Part shown: positions 25,620-34,873 of the stretch, piece by piece
Layout of the letters: the number at the start of each line of letters is the position of its first letter
Position numbering within the stretch: position 1 is the first letter of the stretch
Origin: Bacteroidota bacterium
GTDB taxonomy: Bacteria; Bacteroidota; Bacteroidia; Bacteroidales; Bacteroidaceae
Assembly: GCA_023458215.1 (NCBI GenBank)
Contig: JAEXAJ010000047.1
Location: forward strand, 1 to 42,060
Length of the DNA stretch: 42,060 nt
Direction of reading: 5' to 3'
Notes under the pieces: generated by a model
What the model was told of the DNA's origin: nothing
Database searches by the model: none
The model's input: only the letters and a program-made list of their open reading frames with translations
Program-made: the position numbers and the translations under genes

Positions 25620-27998
25620 TTATTCTGTTTTCATTGTTATAGCCGGATTAATATTGGCCGCTTTGCGTACTTGCCACATCAGTGTTCCTAACGAAATGAA
25701 TGCTACCAAGATCAAAGCTACTACAAATATTCCAATTCCAATAGGCGCTTTTATTACAAAATCTTGGGTATACAGATGAATGCAATAGAAGGATATAGGA
25801 ATGGTTACAAGGAAGGCGATTCCCAGTACGATGAGGTATTTGTAGAACAACAAACGATAAAGGTTGCGTATGGTCGCTCCATTTACTTTACGAATAGCAA
25901 TTTCACGATAACGCTGGCGGATATCGTAAAGAGAGAGCCCGAACAAGCCCAAACTGGCAATCACGATGGCGGCAAAGGCGAATATGGAATACACAATAGC
26001 CACTTGGCGGTCTTGCTGATAGAGTGCCCGAACGTCATCTTCCAAGAGGGAGTATTCAAAATCAGCACTACCATAAAAACGAAGTTCTTGTTCGCGCAGA
26101 TAATTCAACTAGTCTTGTAACCTGCCCGGAGTATAAGCTATTTGATAGATATCTCCACTCCATACTTTGCTTACATTAAAGATAATAGGTTGTTGTCCTG
26201 CACTCAAATGCCCGTCATAAAAATCTTCTACAATGGCAATAATGGGTTGCATCGGGGCATTGGCATCCAATAGTCGGGCATTGTCTTCTACAACGAAGGC
26301 TTCCGATAAGTTTTTGTATTGAAAAGCTTTTAAGGCAGCGTGGTTAGCTACAAGTATTTCGCGTTGCTCATTGTCATTTTCAAGGTCGGGTATCTCGCCT
26401 TCAAGCGTCTTAATACCATAGAGTTTGAAGAAAGAAGGAGTGGCGTACCAATATTTCAATTCTACTTTCATGTTTTTATCATTGCGATAAGATACTTTGA
26501 AGCTGGGAGAAAGGATGGTCCGGGCATCCCCTTCAAAGTTTTCAATATATGGACATTGTTTTAAGGCATCTCGAAACTCTTGTTGGCGACGTGTGGAAGC
26601 GTCCCACTCTTCTCTGGAAGCTGGAGCTTCAGGTTCATAACCTAATCGGGCTACTAAAACATTCTCTGTACGGAATCCGGGATTGGTATGTAGCAATAAG
26701 GAGAGTTGCTTGTTGAAATACAGCGAAAGCGTAATCAGCAAGAAGGCAAAAATGTACTGCAAGAATAGAAACGCCATGCGGGTACGTATAGAGTGCTGCC
26801 CCTGACCGATGCTGCGAAGGGTAATTATGGGAGATGTATAATTATACTTCACATACGGATAGATGGACGTAAGCAATGGAAGTCCTAACAATATACCCAG
26901 TGAAAGCCAAAGATCAAAAACGGTATAGCCGAATGAATAGTCAAATAATCGGCTTACAGGTATCGCCGTAACCTCAATAATAAGCCATGCTACCAGTAAA
27001 GCGGAGAAAATGAGTATTCCGTTTTCTACTACGATTTGCAAAAAGAGTTGTTTTCCTTTTGAGCCGAAAACTTTCTTCAAACCATACTCTTTGCTTCGCC
27101 TTTGCATACATATCAGATAGAGGTTGACGAAGTTGAGAATACCTGTCACTAATAATATCAAGCATACGCCCGATAGAATGAGAATTTGTTGCTTACTGCC
27201 TGCTTTAAGCACCGTAGAGCTTTGTGTACTTTTAATCGTTGCCTCTTGCCAATAGACCTCCGCCAAAGGCATAAAAGAGAATGTGTATTTCCTTGCATCT
27301 ATCTCTTTCCAATTAGGATTTGCCCAACGGGGTTGTTGCCCCAATTTATTCATTAAATGAATGTCCGTTCCGGGCATAAAACGAATAAATTCGATAGGCA
27401 TACGTCCCCAATGTCTTGATAGAGCCTCGGATGCGATTAAATCGAATTGCATCATGGTCTTGTTAGCAGGTTCGGTCAACAGACCGCCCACGGTGACTTC
27501 TTGTCCGTTAGAATGTTTCAACACCTTACCTATCGGATTCTCGTTGCCGAACAACCGACGTGCGCAGGCTTCTGTTAGCAATACTTCCATCGGATTTTCT
27601 AAAGAAGCGTTGCCTTGCGTCACGCGATAGTGAAAGAGTTGAAGAAAGCAACTGTCTGTCACCAATGTGCGCACCGAGTACCGATTTTGACCGTGCATCA
27701 CATAATCATTTTCCAAAAAAATAACGGAGCTTCTTTTCTCTATATAGCGAGGGTCGATATATACACTGTCTTTGATTGTATTCTCCACGGAACCTAAACT
27801 TCGATTTCCGTCCATGTCTTGCGTAACGGCATATACCTGTTCGCGGTCGATGCAGTGGGTGTCAACCGTCAGTTCGCGATGTATATATCGCATCAAGATG
27901 ATGCTGCATGCCAAGCTAAGGGCTAAGCCCAGCAAGTTGATGATGGTGTATGATTTAGCGCGTATCAGGAAACGTCCTGCGTATTTCAGTGTTTTCAT
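25620..27998 (-). pseudogene. FtsX/MacB-type permease interrupted by an amber codon (second in operon)
   Basis: The gene opens MKTLKYAGRFLIRAKSYTII and reads in one frame to TAG at 26109-26111, after 629 codons. It continues in the same frame to 25620 (LNYLREQELRFYG to NPAITMKTE), for 793 codons including both stops, matching its 788-790-aa paralogues. No frameshift is involved. Aligned by eye with the first permease, the amber codon sits on a leucine, so a single TTG-to-TAG change would explain it. The truncated product lacks the last three TM helices and the coupling motif (RYREIAIRKVNGATIRN), so it should not work with the ATPase. Restart at the TTG directly after the stop is conceivable but would give only a C-terminal fragment. 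A sequencing error is possible. Confidence 0.85.
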
Positions 27999-28001
27999 AT
28001 T

Positions 28002-30368
28002 CTATTCTGTTTTCATTGTTATTGTCGGATTAATACTTGCTGCTTTATACACTTGCCACATCAGTGTTCCCAAAGAAATAAGGGTAACAATGAGTAAAGT
28101 GATGACAAATATGCCGATACCTATCGGAGCCTTTACTACGAAACTATGTGTGTATAGATTTATCAAATAATAGGATATAGGTATGGCTATGATGAATGCA
28201 CTACCTAATACTATGATATACTTGCGAAGCAACAATAAACAAAGTCTGCGCACTCCTGCTCCGTTCACCTTGCGGATAGCTATTTCGCGATAGCGCTGGC
28301 GAATATCAAAAAGAGAAAGTCCGAATAAGCCCAGACAAGAAATGATGATAGCTATAAAGGCAAAGAACATGTAAATTCCGGTTAACTGTCTGTCTTTATC
28401 ATATAGAGAGTTTACTTTGTCCTTCAGCCAGTAGTAATCAAATTCCTCGGTGTTATAAATTTCTTTTATTACTTTTTTCAAGTAGTCTATTAGTTCTTTT
28501 TCTTTTCCCTGTTTACAAAGTATTTGTACTTTACTGCCGCCCGAAGAGCCAACCATAAAGGCGACCGCTAATTTCCCCGATGTAATGTGCCCTGTATAAT
28601 AATCATTCACAACAGCTACTACAGGCATCGGTTTTATACCTCCTTCTATTACTTCCCCATTGGCTGAAACAAACATCCATAGGGGAGTTTCTCCATGTAC
28701 AAATGCTTCATCATAATGATTGTAACCGAATGCTTTCAATGCACTTTCAGTCATAACGACATGATATGTAAGCGAATTATCTATCTTGTCAGGCAATTTG
28801 CCTTCTACGACTTTTAGGTTGTACATGCTAAAGAAGTCAGCGGAGACCCACTTTACTTGTAAATTCAATAGAACATCTTTATCGTTAATCAAGTTCATTG
28901 TATTTGTATTGTCCAAGATATCATCTCTCAGTGGTTGCCATTGAACGATTAAGGGAAATTCGTTTAGCTTTTGTTGTATTTGCTGATAACGGGCGAAATA
29001 GTTCTTACGTTCTTCGTCACTCATATTGTAGATGTTACCTTCCTTTGCCAAACTGGCAATAAGTATTCCTTCTTGGCGGAAGCCGGGATCTGTGTGTAAC
29101 AGATAATTCAGGTGTTTGCCAAAGTAAAGAGATACAATGATAAGCAAGAAGGTGATAATACATTGTACTAAAAGAAATGCCATACGGGTGAAGACCGATT
29201 GCTTTGTGGTGCTAATGGCACGAATACCTATGATGGGTGAGAGATAATTAAATTTGATATAAGGATATAGACACGTCAACAATGGCAACAATAACCATAT
29301 ACCCAATGACAGCCAAATATCAAAAACGGTATATGAGACATCACTTCCTAATAAACGGTTGACGGGTATGACTGTGATCTCAATCAAGAGCCATGCAACG
29401 AACAAAGCACCGGTAATGAGTATCATGTTTTCTATCCATAACTGTAGGAATAAGCTACGTCCTTGTATGCCGAATATTTTCTTGATAGCATATTCTCTTG
29501 AACGCTTCATCATTAATACGAGATAGAGATTGATAAAATTAATCACTCCCGTCAATAATACTAACAGGCATACTCCTGCTAACAGAAAAACATGCGAGCG
29601 ATTGCCATGATGCTCCATCTTAGGATATTCCTTTAAATTCTCTTCCCAATAGAATTGTTTTATAGGGATAAATAAGTTACGAACAGTTCCATGATCTGTT
29701 TTTCTATATATGGCACTTGTTTTATTGATTTCTGTTCCGGATATTCCCGGTTGCAATCTAATAAAAGCTCCTGAAAGTCTACTCCATTTTTTTTGGATTT
29801 CCATATTGAGCATAACGTCGAACGTATAAGACGTTTTACACATCGGCTCTTTCAGTACGCCTCGTATTGTGACAATGTTATCGCTTCCGTAAATTATGTT
29901 TTTCCCTAAAGGATCCTCATTGCCGAAGATTTTATGGGCAAATTTTTCTGTAATCAGTGCATCGTTGGGAGCGGATAGGCGTAATTCTCCGACTACAAGT
30001 TCATGATGGAAGAAGTGAAAGTAGGTGCTGTCCGTCACAAATATGTTGGTGGTATAAGGTATATCATGCAACTTAATCATATCTTCTTCTAAAGGGATGA
30101 ACTTTGTTTCTTCTAAAATATCCTCTTGTCGAAGAAATGTGGTATCCATATACTCCTGCGCACAAGGATAAATATTTCCGTCGATATCACGTAGTGGCAC
30201 AACTACATTCTCCGGATGAATGGCATGAGTGTCGGCCGTCATTTCCTGATGGATGTAGCGGGTTAAAATAATACTACATGCCAAGCTGAGCGCCAATCCG
30301 AGCAGATTGATGATTGTATATGATTTGGAGCGCATCAGGAAACGCCAGGCGTATTTCAGTGTTTTCAT
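28002..30368 (-). CDS. Double-length FtsX/MacB-type permease (first in operon)
   Basis: This 788-aa permease opens MKTLKYAWRFLMRSKSYTII, nearly the same as the interrupted second permease, and ends NPTITMKTE. It has an N-terminal TM, a first periplasmic domain, TM helices around 275-440, a second periplasmic domain, and three C-terminal TM helices. Coupling motif: IRQRYREIAIRKVNGAGVRR. It follows the HlyD-like gene by 23 bases and precedes the next permease by only 3. Its intact sequence shows what the amber-interrupted copy has lost. Confidence 0.9.
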   Translation of the reverse strand: MKTLKYAWRFLMRSKSYTIINLLGLALSLACSIILTRYIHQEMTADTHAIHPENVVVPLRDIDGNIYPCAQEYMDTTFLRQEDILEETKFIPLEEDMIKLHDIPYTTNIFVTDSTYFHFFHHELVVGELRLSAPNDALITEKFAHKIFGNEDPLGKNIIYGSDNIVTIRGVLKEPMCKTSYTFDVMLNMEIQKKWSRLSGAFIRLQPGISGTEINKTSAIYRKTDHGTVRNLFIPIKQFYWEENLKEYPKMEHHGNRSHVFLLAGVCLLVLLTGVINFINLYLVLMMKRSREYAIKKIFGIQGRSLFLQLWIENMILITGALFVAWLLIEITVIPVNRLLGSDVSYTVFDIWLSLGIWLLLPLLTCLYPYIKFNYLSPIIGIRAISTTKQSVFTRMAFLLVQCIITFLLIIVSLYFGKHLNYLLHTDPGFRQEGILIASLAKEGNIYNMSDEERKNYFARYQQIQQKLNEFPLIVQWQPLRDDILDNTNTMNLINDKDVLLNLQVKWVSADFFSMYNLKVVEGKLPDKIDNSLTYHVVMTESALKAFGYNHYDEAFVHGETPLWMFVSANGEVIEGGIKPMPVVAVVNDYYTGHITSGKLAVAFMVGSSGGSKVQILCKQGKEKELIDYLKKVIKEIYNTEEFDYYWLKDKVNSLYDKDRQLTGIYMFFAFIAIIISCLGLFGLSLFDIRQRYREIAIRKVNGAGVRRLCLLLLRKYIIVLGSAFIIAIPISYYLINLYTHSFVVKAPIGIGIFVITLLIVTLISLGTLMWQVYKAASINPTITMKTE

Positions 30369-30391
30369 GTTTTATTCGTTATCTTGCATTT

Positions 30392-31642
30392 CTATTTCAA
30401 AATCAATTCTTCCGCTTCGCCAAAGGTATCATATCCCGTTGTAATTACCCAATCTCCGGGCTGCAAACCGTCGGTAATCTCATACTGTTGGGGATTTTGG
30501 CGGCCTATGCCAAGAGGAACCCGTCGGGCTTTGGTCTTTGAAGCGTTCAGTTTGTAAATCCATTGACCGCCGGTATTCTGATAGAAATTTCCGCGTGGAA
30601 TGACGAGTGCTTCTTCGGGCTGGCCCAGCTCTATTTGTACACGGAAACTCTTGCCCACGCGCACATTCTCGGGCATCTCTCCCGTAAAAACAAGGTCTAC
30701 GTCGAAAGTGCGGTCTTTCACCTCGGGCACCACTTTGGTGATGCGCAGCGGGTACTTCTTGCCTTGATAATTGACGGTGGCGGGCAGCCCCGTAGTGATG
30801 CGGTCAATGTAGTATTCGCTGAGGGAGGTGTGGATTTTATATTGATCCAACACCTTAATTTCGGCGATGCTCTCGCCCGAAGCCACTTGCTGGCCGGGAG
30901 TTACTTTCACGAAACTCAATTGCCCTGCGACGGGTGCTTTTACTATCAGATTATCCAGTCGTTCGCATGCACGTGCATATTTCTTTTGTTCCCGTTCGCG
31001 GTCGTTGCGGATGAGGTCTTTACGGATAACGGACACTGCGGAATCGTGGCGAAGGCTTTCGCGTTGCAGGCGGGCATTCTTTACTTTATAGGTATATTCG
31101 TCCTCCGAAACTTCCAATTGGGCTTTACTTTTGATGCCCATGCGATACTCTTCTTGGTCGAGGTTGAAGCTCTTGCGCAGACGGTCGAGTTCATAATTGG
31201 TTTGCAGGGCTTGCTGTTGCAGGGTCAGGCTTTGTTGCTCCATCTCTATCTCCTTTTCGCGATAGGTGATGAGTTGTTTTTCCCATTCGTCGTGCTGGTC
31301 TTCGATGCTGCGCAGGAGGTCGGGGTTCTCTAAGATGAGGAGGGTATCACCTTTTTGAAGCAGGCTTCCCTCCTCGCCTATGATTCGTTCTACACTTCCC
31401 GCCTCACGGGCGTTTATCTTTATCGTGAGAATGGGTTGTATAAGCCCCTCTACATCGACATACTCCATGAACTTGCCGTTTCGTACTTCGGCAATCTGTA
31501 TATTGTCTTTTTCGATGCGCAGTTTGCTGGGACCGAGGGAGAGGGTGATGACGTAGACGAGGAAGGCAAGAAAAGCAATGCCTCCTATCAAGTAATAACG
31601 GTAGCGAATGTACCAAGGTTTTTTCTCAAGTTTTATATCCAT
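30392..31642 (-). CDS. HlyD/MacA-like periplasmic adaptor (left copy)
   Basis: This 416-aa membrane fusion protein has one N-terminal TM helix (~14-35), a first lipoyl half around VNAREAGS-type sequence (INAREAGSVERIIGEEGSLL), a long coiled-coil hairpin (~100-220) and the second lipoyl half (VKAPVAGQLSFVKVTPGQQV). A beta-barrel and membrane-proximal domain ends in QPGDWVITTGYDTFGEAEEL. It should link the inner-membrane permeases to the TolC-like outer-membrane channel. It lies in one operon with both, after a 178-base spacer that carries hairpins. The near-identical mirror copy ends at 42057. Confidence 0.93.
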   Translation of the reverse strand: MDIKLEKKPWYIRYRYYLIGGIAFLAFLVYVITLSLGPSKLRIEKDNIQIAEVRNGKFMEYVDVEGLIQPILTIKINAREAGSVERIIGEEGSLLQKGDTLLILENPDLLRSIEDQHDEWEKQLITYREKEIEMEQQSLTLQQQALQTNYELDRLRKSFNLDQEEYRMGIKSKAQLEVSEDEYTYKVKNARLQRESLRHDSAVSVIRKDLIRNDREREQKKYARACERLDNLIVKAPVAGQLSFVKVTPGQQVASGESIAEIKVLDQYKIHTSLSEYYIDRITTGLPATVNYQGKKYPLRITKVVPEVKDRTFDVDLVFTGEMPENVRVGKSFRVQIELGQPEEALVIPRGNFYQNTGGQWIYKLNASKTKARRVPLGIGRQNPQQYEITDGLQPGDWVITTGYDTFGEAEELILK

Positions 31643-31728
31643 AGTATGAGTTGTTGTTTCTATATGTAAAGAATATTGATTTTTCTCTAAACCCCTCCTG
31701 AAGCCCTTCCAAAAGGGGGGATTCCTGT

Positions 31729-31804
31729 TTTAGTAAATCTCCACCAAAGATTTACTAAATCTCTCCCGAAGTTTTAGTAAAACTCCGGAGAGATTTTACT
31801 AAAA
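31729..31804. repeat. Tandem TTTAGTAAA hairpins between TolC and HlyD (left)
   Basis: Two adjacent inverted repeats: TTTAGTAAATCT at 31729-31740 pairs perfectly with 31748-31759, and TTTTAGTAAAA at 31772-31782 pairs with 31794-31804 around a CTCCGGAG core. A C-rich/G-rich stretch (about 31691-31720, CCCCTCC to GGGGGG) flanks them. They fill the spacer between two co-transcribed genes, so mRNA stability or processing elements are plausible. The right cassette has the same motif in the same place. Confidence 0.8.
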
Positions 31805-31820
31805 GGATTTCCGCCTGCTT

Positions 31821-33308
31821 TTATTGTATCGATTTTTCATCTATAATTCTTTCTAAATCTTCTGTTAAGGGGATGTCCTTTTCAAAGTCATAAAGCGTGA
31901 GGCTTCGCAGGGTGTAGTACAAGCTCCAATAGTTGTAAAGAGCCGCTATATAGTTTCTGCGGGCGGCGTCTTTCTCGGTGATGGAAGCGTTAAGGTCGAG
32001 CACCGACGACTTGCCCAGCAGATAAAGTTTGCGGGCTACTTCGGCCCGTCGTTGAGCCGTTTCATCGGTACGGGCGGCAATGCTTACCCGTTGGCTTTGC
32101 AAATTGAACTGATTGACCAGCTTGCGGACGTTCAAATCAAAATCTGTTTTGTTCTGCTCCACTTGTGTGTAAACCAAGTCGCGATTCGAACGGGCTACAC
32201 GAACTTGCCCCTTCCCTCGCCCCCAGTCCAACAGCGGGAGTGTGACGCCCAGGCTGACGTATTGCTGGTCTAATGGATTTTGATAAGCGGTTTTCAACTT
32301 TTCGGCAGTCTGAGTCAGTCCGAAGCGCAAATAGATATCGGCTTTCAGTCCTGCGTTGGCGCGTGCCCTCGATACGGCGCTTTCACTTTCAAGTTTACGG
32401 CGAATCATCTGCTGTATTTCGGGACTGTTTTCGTTTGCAAGCATCAAGGCTGTGCGGAGGTCGATGTGCAGTTCGGGGACATGGGTGTTTACGGTTGCTT
32501 CAATTTCAATGTCCTCTTGGATGCCAAGGTATGAACGAAGCTCTTGCATGCAATTTTCCATTTCGATATGGGCGTTCATGCAGTTGGTTTCCTCGGTCAG
32601 CTTATTAAGTTCGAGTTGCAGCATTTCGTTTTCGGAGATGGTGCCGATGTTATATCGACCTTGCGCATATATATATAAGGTGTCTGCATTGGCATAATTG
32701 CCGTTGGCTATTTCGTAGTTGCTTTGTGCTTTGGCAAGATTGAAGAACTTCTCGGTAGCAGTGGCGGCAACCAGTTCAAGGGTTTCAACGTAGGTTTTCT
32801 TTGCTTCACGGTAACGAATCGGTTCAATGCGGCGGTCCCACTTCAAACTATTATAGCCGAAAAGAGACTGGCTGTATCCTATATTGATAGGCGAAGTTTG
32901 CCAGGAGTAGGTATCGTTGCTGAACATGTCGAGGCGTTGGGCGGCTGTTTCTAAGAAAAGGGTACCTCCCGTCCAGGGAATATTCTGCGTCAGACTCAGG
33001 GTAAGGTCTGTGCTTAGCAGGTTTTGTTCCACAAACTTGACGTTACCGTCGCTCAATGTTACCTTGTTGATGGCACGGTCCAGATATGGGTTTGAAGTCA
33101 ATTTAAGTGCCGGCAGGTAGTTGGCGCAGTAATATTTGTAGTTCCAGTAAGCCGAACGGAAGCTGTGACGGGCATTTTGAGCGTCAGGGGATTGCTGTCG
33201 GGCTCGTTCGATGGTCTGAGTTAAGGTTAGCTCCATAACGTGGTCTTGGGCGACGTTATTTGCAGTCAGACCGTAGAGAAAGAGTATGAGTAGTATATAT
33301 CGTTGCAT
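31821..33308 (-). CDS. TolC-like outer-membrane efflux protein (left copy)
   Basis: This 495-aa protein of the outer-membrane efflux (OEP) family has a signal peptide (QRYILLILFLYGLTANNVAQ, cleavage near residue 20), then the two internally related halves of helices and beta strands typical of TolC (LTLSLTQNIPWTGG; YVSLGVTLPLLDWGRGKGQV). It forms the outer-membrane duct of the exporter. It is the first gene of the nine-gene minus-strand operon, preceded by a -24/-12 promoter whose leader is only about 15 bases. Its mirror copy starts at 39150 and has the same length. Confidence 0.93.
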   Translation of the reverse strand: MQRYILLILFLYGLTANNVAQDHVMELTLTQTIERARQQSPDAQNARHSFRSAYWNYKYYCANYLPALKLTSNPYLDRAINKVTLSDGNVKFVEQNLLSTDLTLSLTQNIPWTGGTLFLETAAQRLDMFSNDTYSWQTSPINIGYSQSLFGYNSLKWDRRIEPIRYREAKKTYVETLELVAATATEKFFNLAKAQSNYEIANGNYANADTLYIYAQGRYNIGTISENEMLQLELNKLTEETNCMNAHIEMENCMQELRSYLGIQEDIEIEATVNTHVPELHIDLRTALMLANENSPEIQQMIRRKLESESAVSRARANAGLKADIYLRFGLTQTAEKLKTAYQNPLDQQYVSLGVTLPLLDWGRGKGQVRVARSNRDLVYTQVEQNKTDFDLNVRKLVNQFNLQSQRVSIAARTDETAQRRAEVARKLYLLGKSSVLDLNASITEKDAARRNYIAALYNYWSLYYTLRSLTLYDFEKDIPLTEDLERIIDEKSIQ

Positions 33309-33332
33309 ATTCTATTTGTTTACAAAGAGAGT

Positions 33333-33348
33333 TTCAAATACTATGCCA
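33333..33348 (-). promoter_or_regulatory. Sigma54-type -24/-12 promoter of the left TolC operon
   Basis: On the minus strand this reads TGGCATAGTATTTGAA, against the sigma54 consensus TGGCAC-N5-TTGCA. It keeps the GG at -24 and has GA instead of GC at -12. The right cassette has TGGCATAGAATTTGAA in the same place, one base different, which supports function. The next gene upstream is an NtrC-type activator. Confidence 0.7.
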
Positions 33349-33403
33349 CAGTTTTATTATATTGATAATCAGTGTTGTATTATTAGGGGCCGCGATGAAG
33401 TTG

Positions 33404-33440
33404 TGTGCATATTCGCACAAAAATAGTGCGAATATGCACA
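33404..33440. promoter_or_regulatory. Palindromic activator site (UAS), left cassette
   Basis: TGTGCATATTCGCAC, a seven-base AAAAATA spacer, then the perfect 15-bp reverse complement. It lies 56 bp upstream of the -24 element of the TolC promoter and 23 bp upstream of the -7 box of the divergent regulator gene. A bound NtrC-type regulator could therefore activate the exporter and also affect its own promoter. The right cassette has an imperfect copy with the same spacer and distances. Confidence 0.75.
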
Positions 33441-33462
33441 TACAACACATGTGTATTATACT

Positions 33463-33470
33463 TATCTTTG
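33463..33470 (+). promoter_or_regulatory. -7 box of the left response-regulator gene
   Basis: TATCTTTG matches TAnnTTTG. No -33 TTTG is present; the position where it would lie coincides with the end of the palindromic site. The surrounding bases (TATTATACTTATCTTTGCCC) are conserved in the right cassette. Confidence 0.55.
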
Positions 33471-33499
33471 CCCAAAGAATTAATTGCTAAAACACTCGG

Positions 33500-34873
33500 A
33501 TGGAACAATTAGGTAAAATACTGATAGTAGACGATAATGAGGATGTTCTTTTTGCCCTCAACCTGCTTCTCGAACCCTATACTGAGAGGATAAAGGTAGC
33601 CGTAACCCCTGATCGTATCGAGCATTTCATGACAACCTTCCAGCCGGATATTATTCTGTTGGATATGAATTTCAGTCGGGATGCCATCAGCGGTCAGGAA
33701 GGTTTCGATAGTCTGAAACAAATATTGAGTATCGATCCCCAAGCTGTGGTCATCTTCATGACCGCATACGCCGATACCGACAAGGCTGTGCGTGCCATCA
33801 AAGCCGGTGCTACAGACTTTATTCCCAAACCGTGGGAAAAGGAGAAGCTGCTGGCGACGCTTTCATCAGGAATGAAGCTGCGACGCTCGCGTTGCGAAAT
33901 TAACCTGCTTAAAGAACAAGTCGAGGTGTTGAGCAGTACCGTTGCGGGCACTACCGAAGATATTATTATCGGCGAATCAACCGCCATGCAGGAAGTCTTC
34001 TCCACGATCGAGAAACTACGCGATACAGATGCCAATATCCTCCTGTTGGGAGAAAATGGTACCGGTAAAGACGTAATTGCCCGCCTGCTATACCGAAATT
34101 CCCGGCGTAAAGAAAAACCGTTTGTCACGATCGACCTTGGAAGTATTCCCGAACAGTTGTTCGAGAGTGAACTCTTTGGCTACGAAAAAGGCGCCTTCAC
34201 CGATGCCCGTAAATCCAAAGCGGGACGAATGGAGGTTGCCACCGGCGGTACTCTTTTCTTGGATGAGATAGGAAACCTGTCTTTGCCCATGCAAGCTAAA
34301 TTACTTACCGCCTTGGAAAAACGTCAGATCAGCCGTTTGGGCAGTACGCAGTCTACCTCTATCGATGTTCGCCTTATTTGTGCCACCAATGCCAATATTC
34401 GTCATTTAGTAGAAGAAGGCGATTTTCGTCAGGACCTGCTGTATCGCATCAATACAATAGAATTGCATATTCCTCCTTTAAGGGAACGTGGCAATGATAT
34501 CCTCCTTTTAGCGGAGCATTTCCTGCAACGTTATGCCCGTAAATATCAGAAAGAAATGCGCGGACTTACACGTGAGGCGAAAAGTAAATTACTGAAATAT
34601 GCCTGGCCCGGCAATGTGCGCGAACTACAGCATACCATGGAGCGTGCGGTGATATTGGGAGACGGTTCCCTACTCCGCCCCGAGAACTTTATGTTTCAAG
34701 CTTCCGTCGCCCGCCAGAAGAAAGAAGAAGAAATGCTCAATCTTGAACAACTGGAACGGCAAGCTGTAGAGCGTGCCATGCGCCTCAGTGAGGGAAATGT
34801 GACACGCGCTGCCGAATATTTGGGCATTACCCGCTTTGCTTTATATCGCAAACTTGAAAAATTAGGATTATGA
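33500..34873 (+). CDS. NtrC-family sigma54 response regulator (left copy)
   Basis: This is a 457-aa protein. The receiver domain (1-~125) has D11, D12, phospho-acceptor D55, T88 and K110. A linker leads to the AAA+ sigma54-activation domain (~155-385), with Walker A GENGTGKD (184-191), the sigma54-contact loop GAFTDA (231-236, usually GAFTGA) and Walker B GGTLFLDEIGN (~249-259). A Fis-type helix-turn-helix closes the protein (EGNVTRAAEYLGITRFALYR). It should bind the neighbouring palindrome and switch on the divergent TolC-HlyD-permease operon. It overlaps the kinase gene by four bases (ATGA). The right copy differs at few positions. Confidence 0.93.
   Translation: MEQLGKILIVDDNEDVLFALNLLLEPYTERIKVAVTPDRIEHFMTTFQPDIILLDMNFSRDAISGQEGFDSLKQILSIDPQAVVIFMTAYADTDKAVRAIKAGATDFIPKPWEKEKLLATLSSGMKLRRSRCEINLLKEQVEVLSSTVAGTTEDIIIGESTAMQEVFSTIEKLRDTDANILLLGENGTGKDVIARLLYRNSRRKEKPFVTIDLGSIPEQLFESELFGYEKGAFTDARKSKAGRMEVATGGTLFLDEIGNLSLPMQAKLLTALEKRQISRLGSTQSTSIDVRLICATNANIRHLVEEGDFRQDLLYRINTIELHIPPLRERGNDILLLAEHFLQRYARKYQKEMRGLTREAKSKLLKYAWPGNVRELQHTMERAVILGDGSLLRPENFMFQASVARQKKEEEMLNLEQLERQAVERAMRLSEGNVTRAAEYLGITRFALYRKLEKLGL

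Noticed and set aside
25620..26108. Separate 162-aa gene starting at TTG after the amber codon
   Set aside because: It is the in-frame continuation of the upstream permease and matches only the C-terminal part of its paralogues.
31691..31720. Rho-independent terminator between left TolC and HlyD
   Set aside because: The C-rich and G-rich stretches do not form a perfect stem with a T tract in the direction of transcription, and the genes belong to one exporter.
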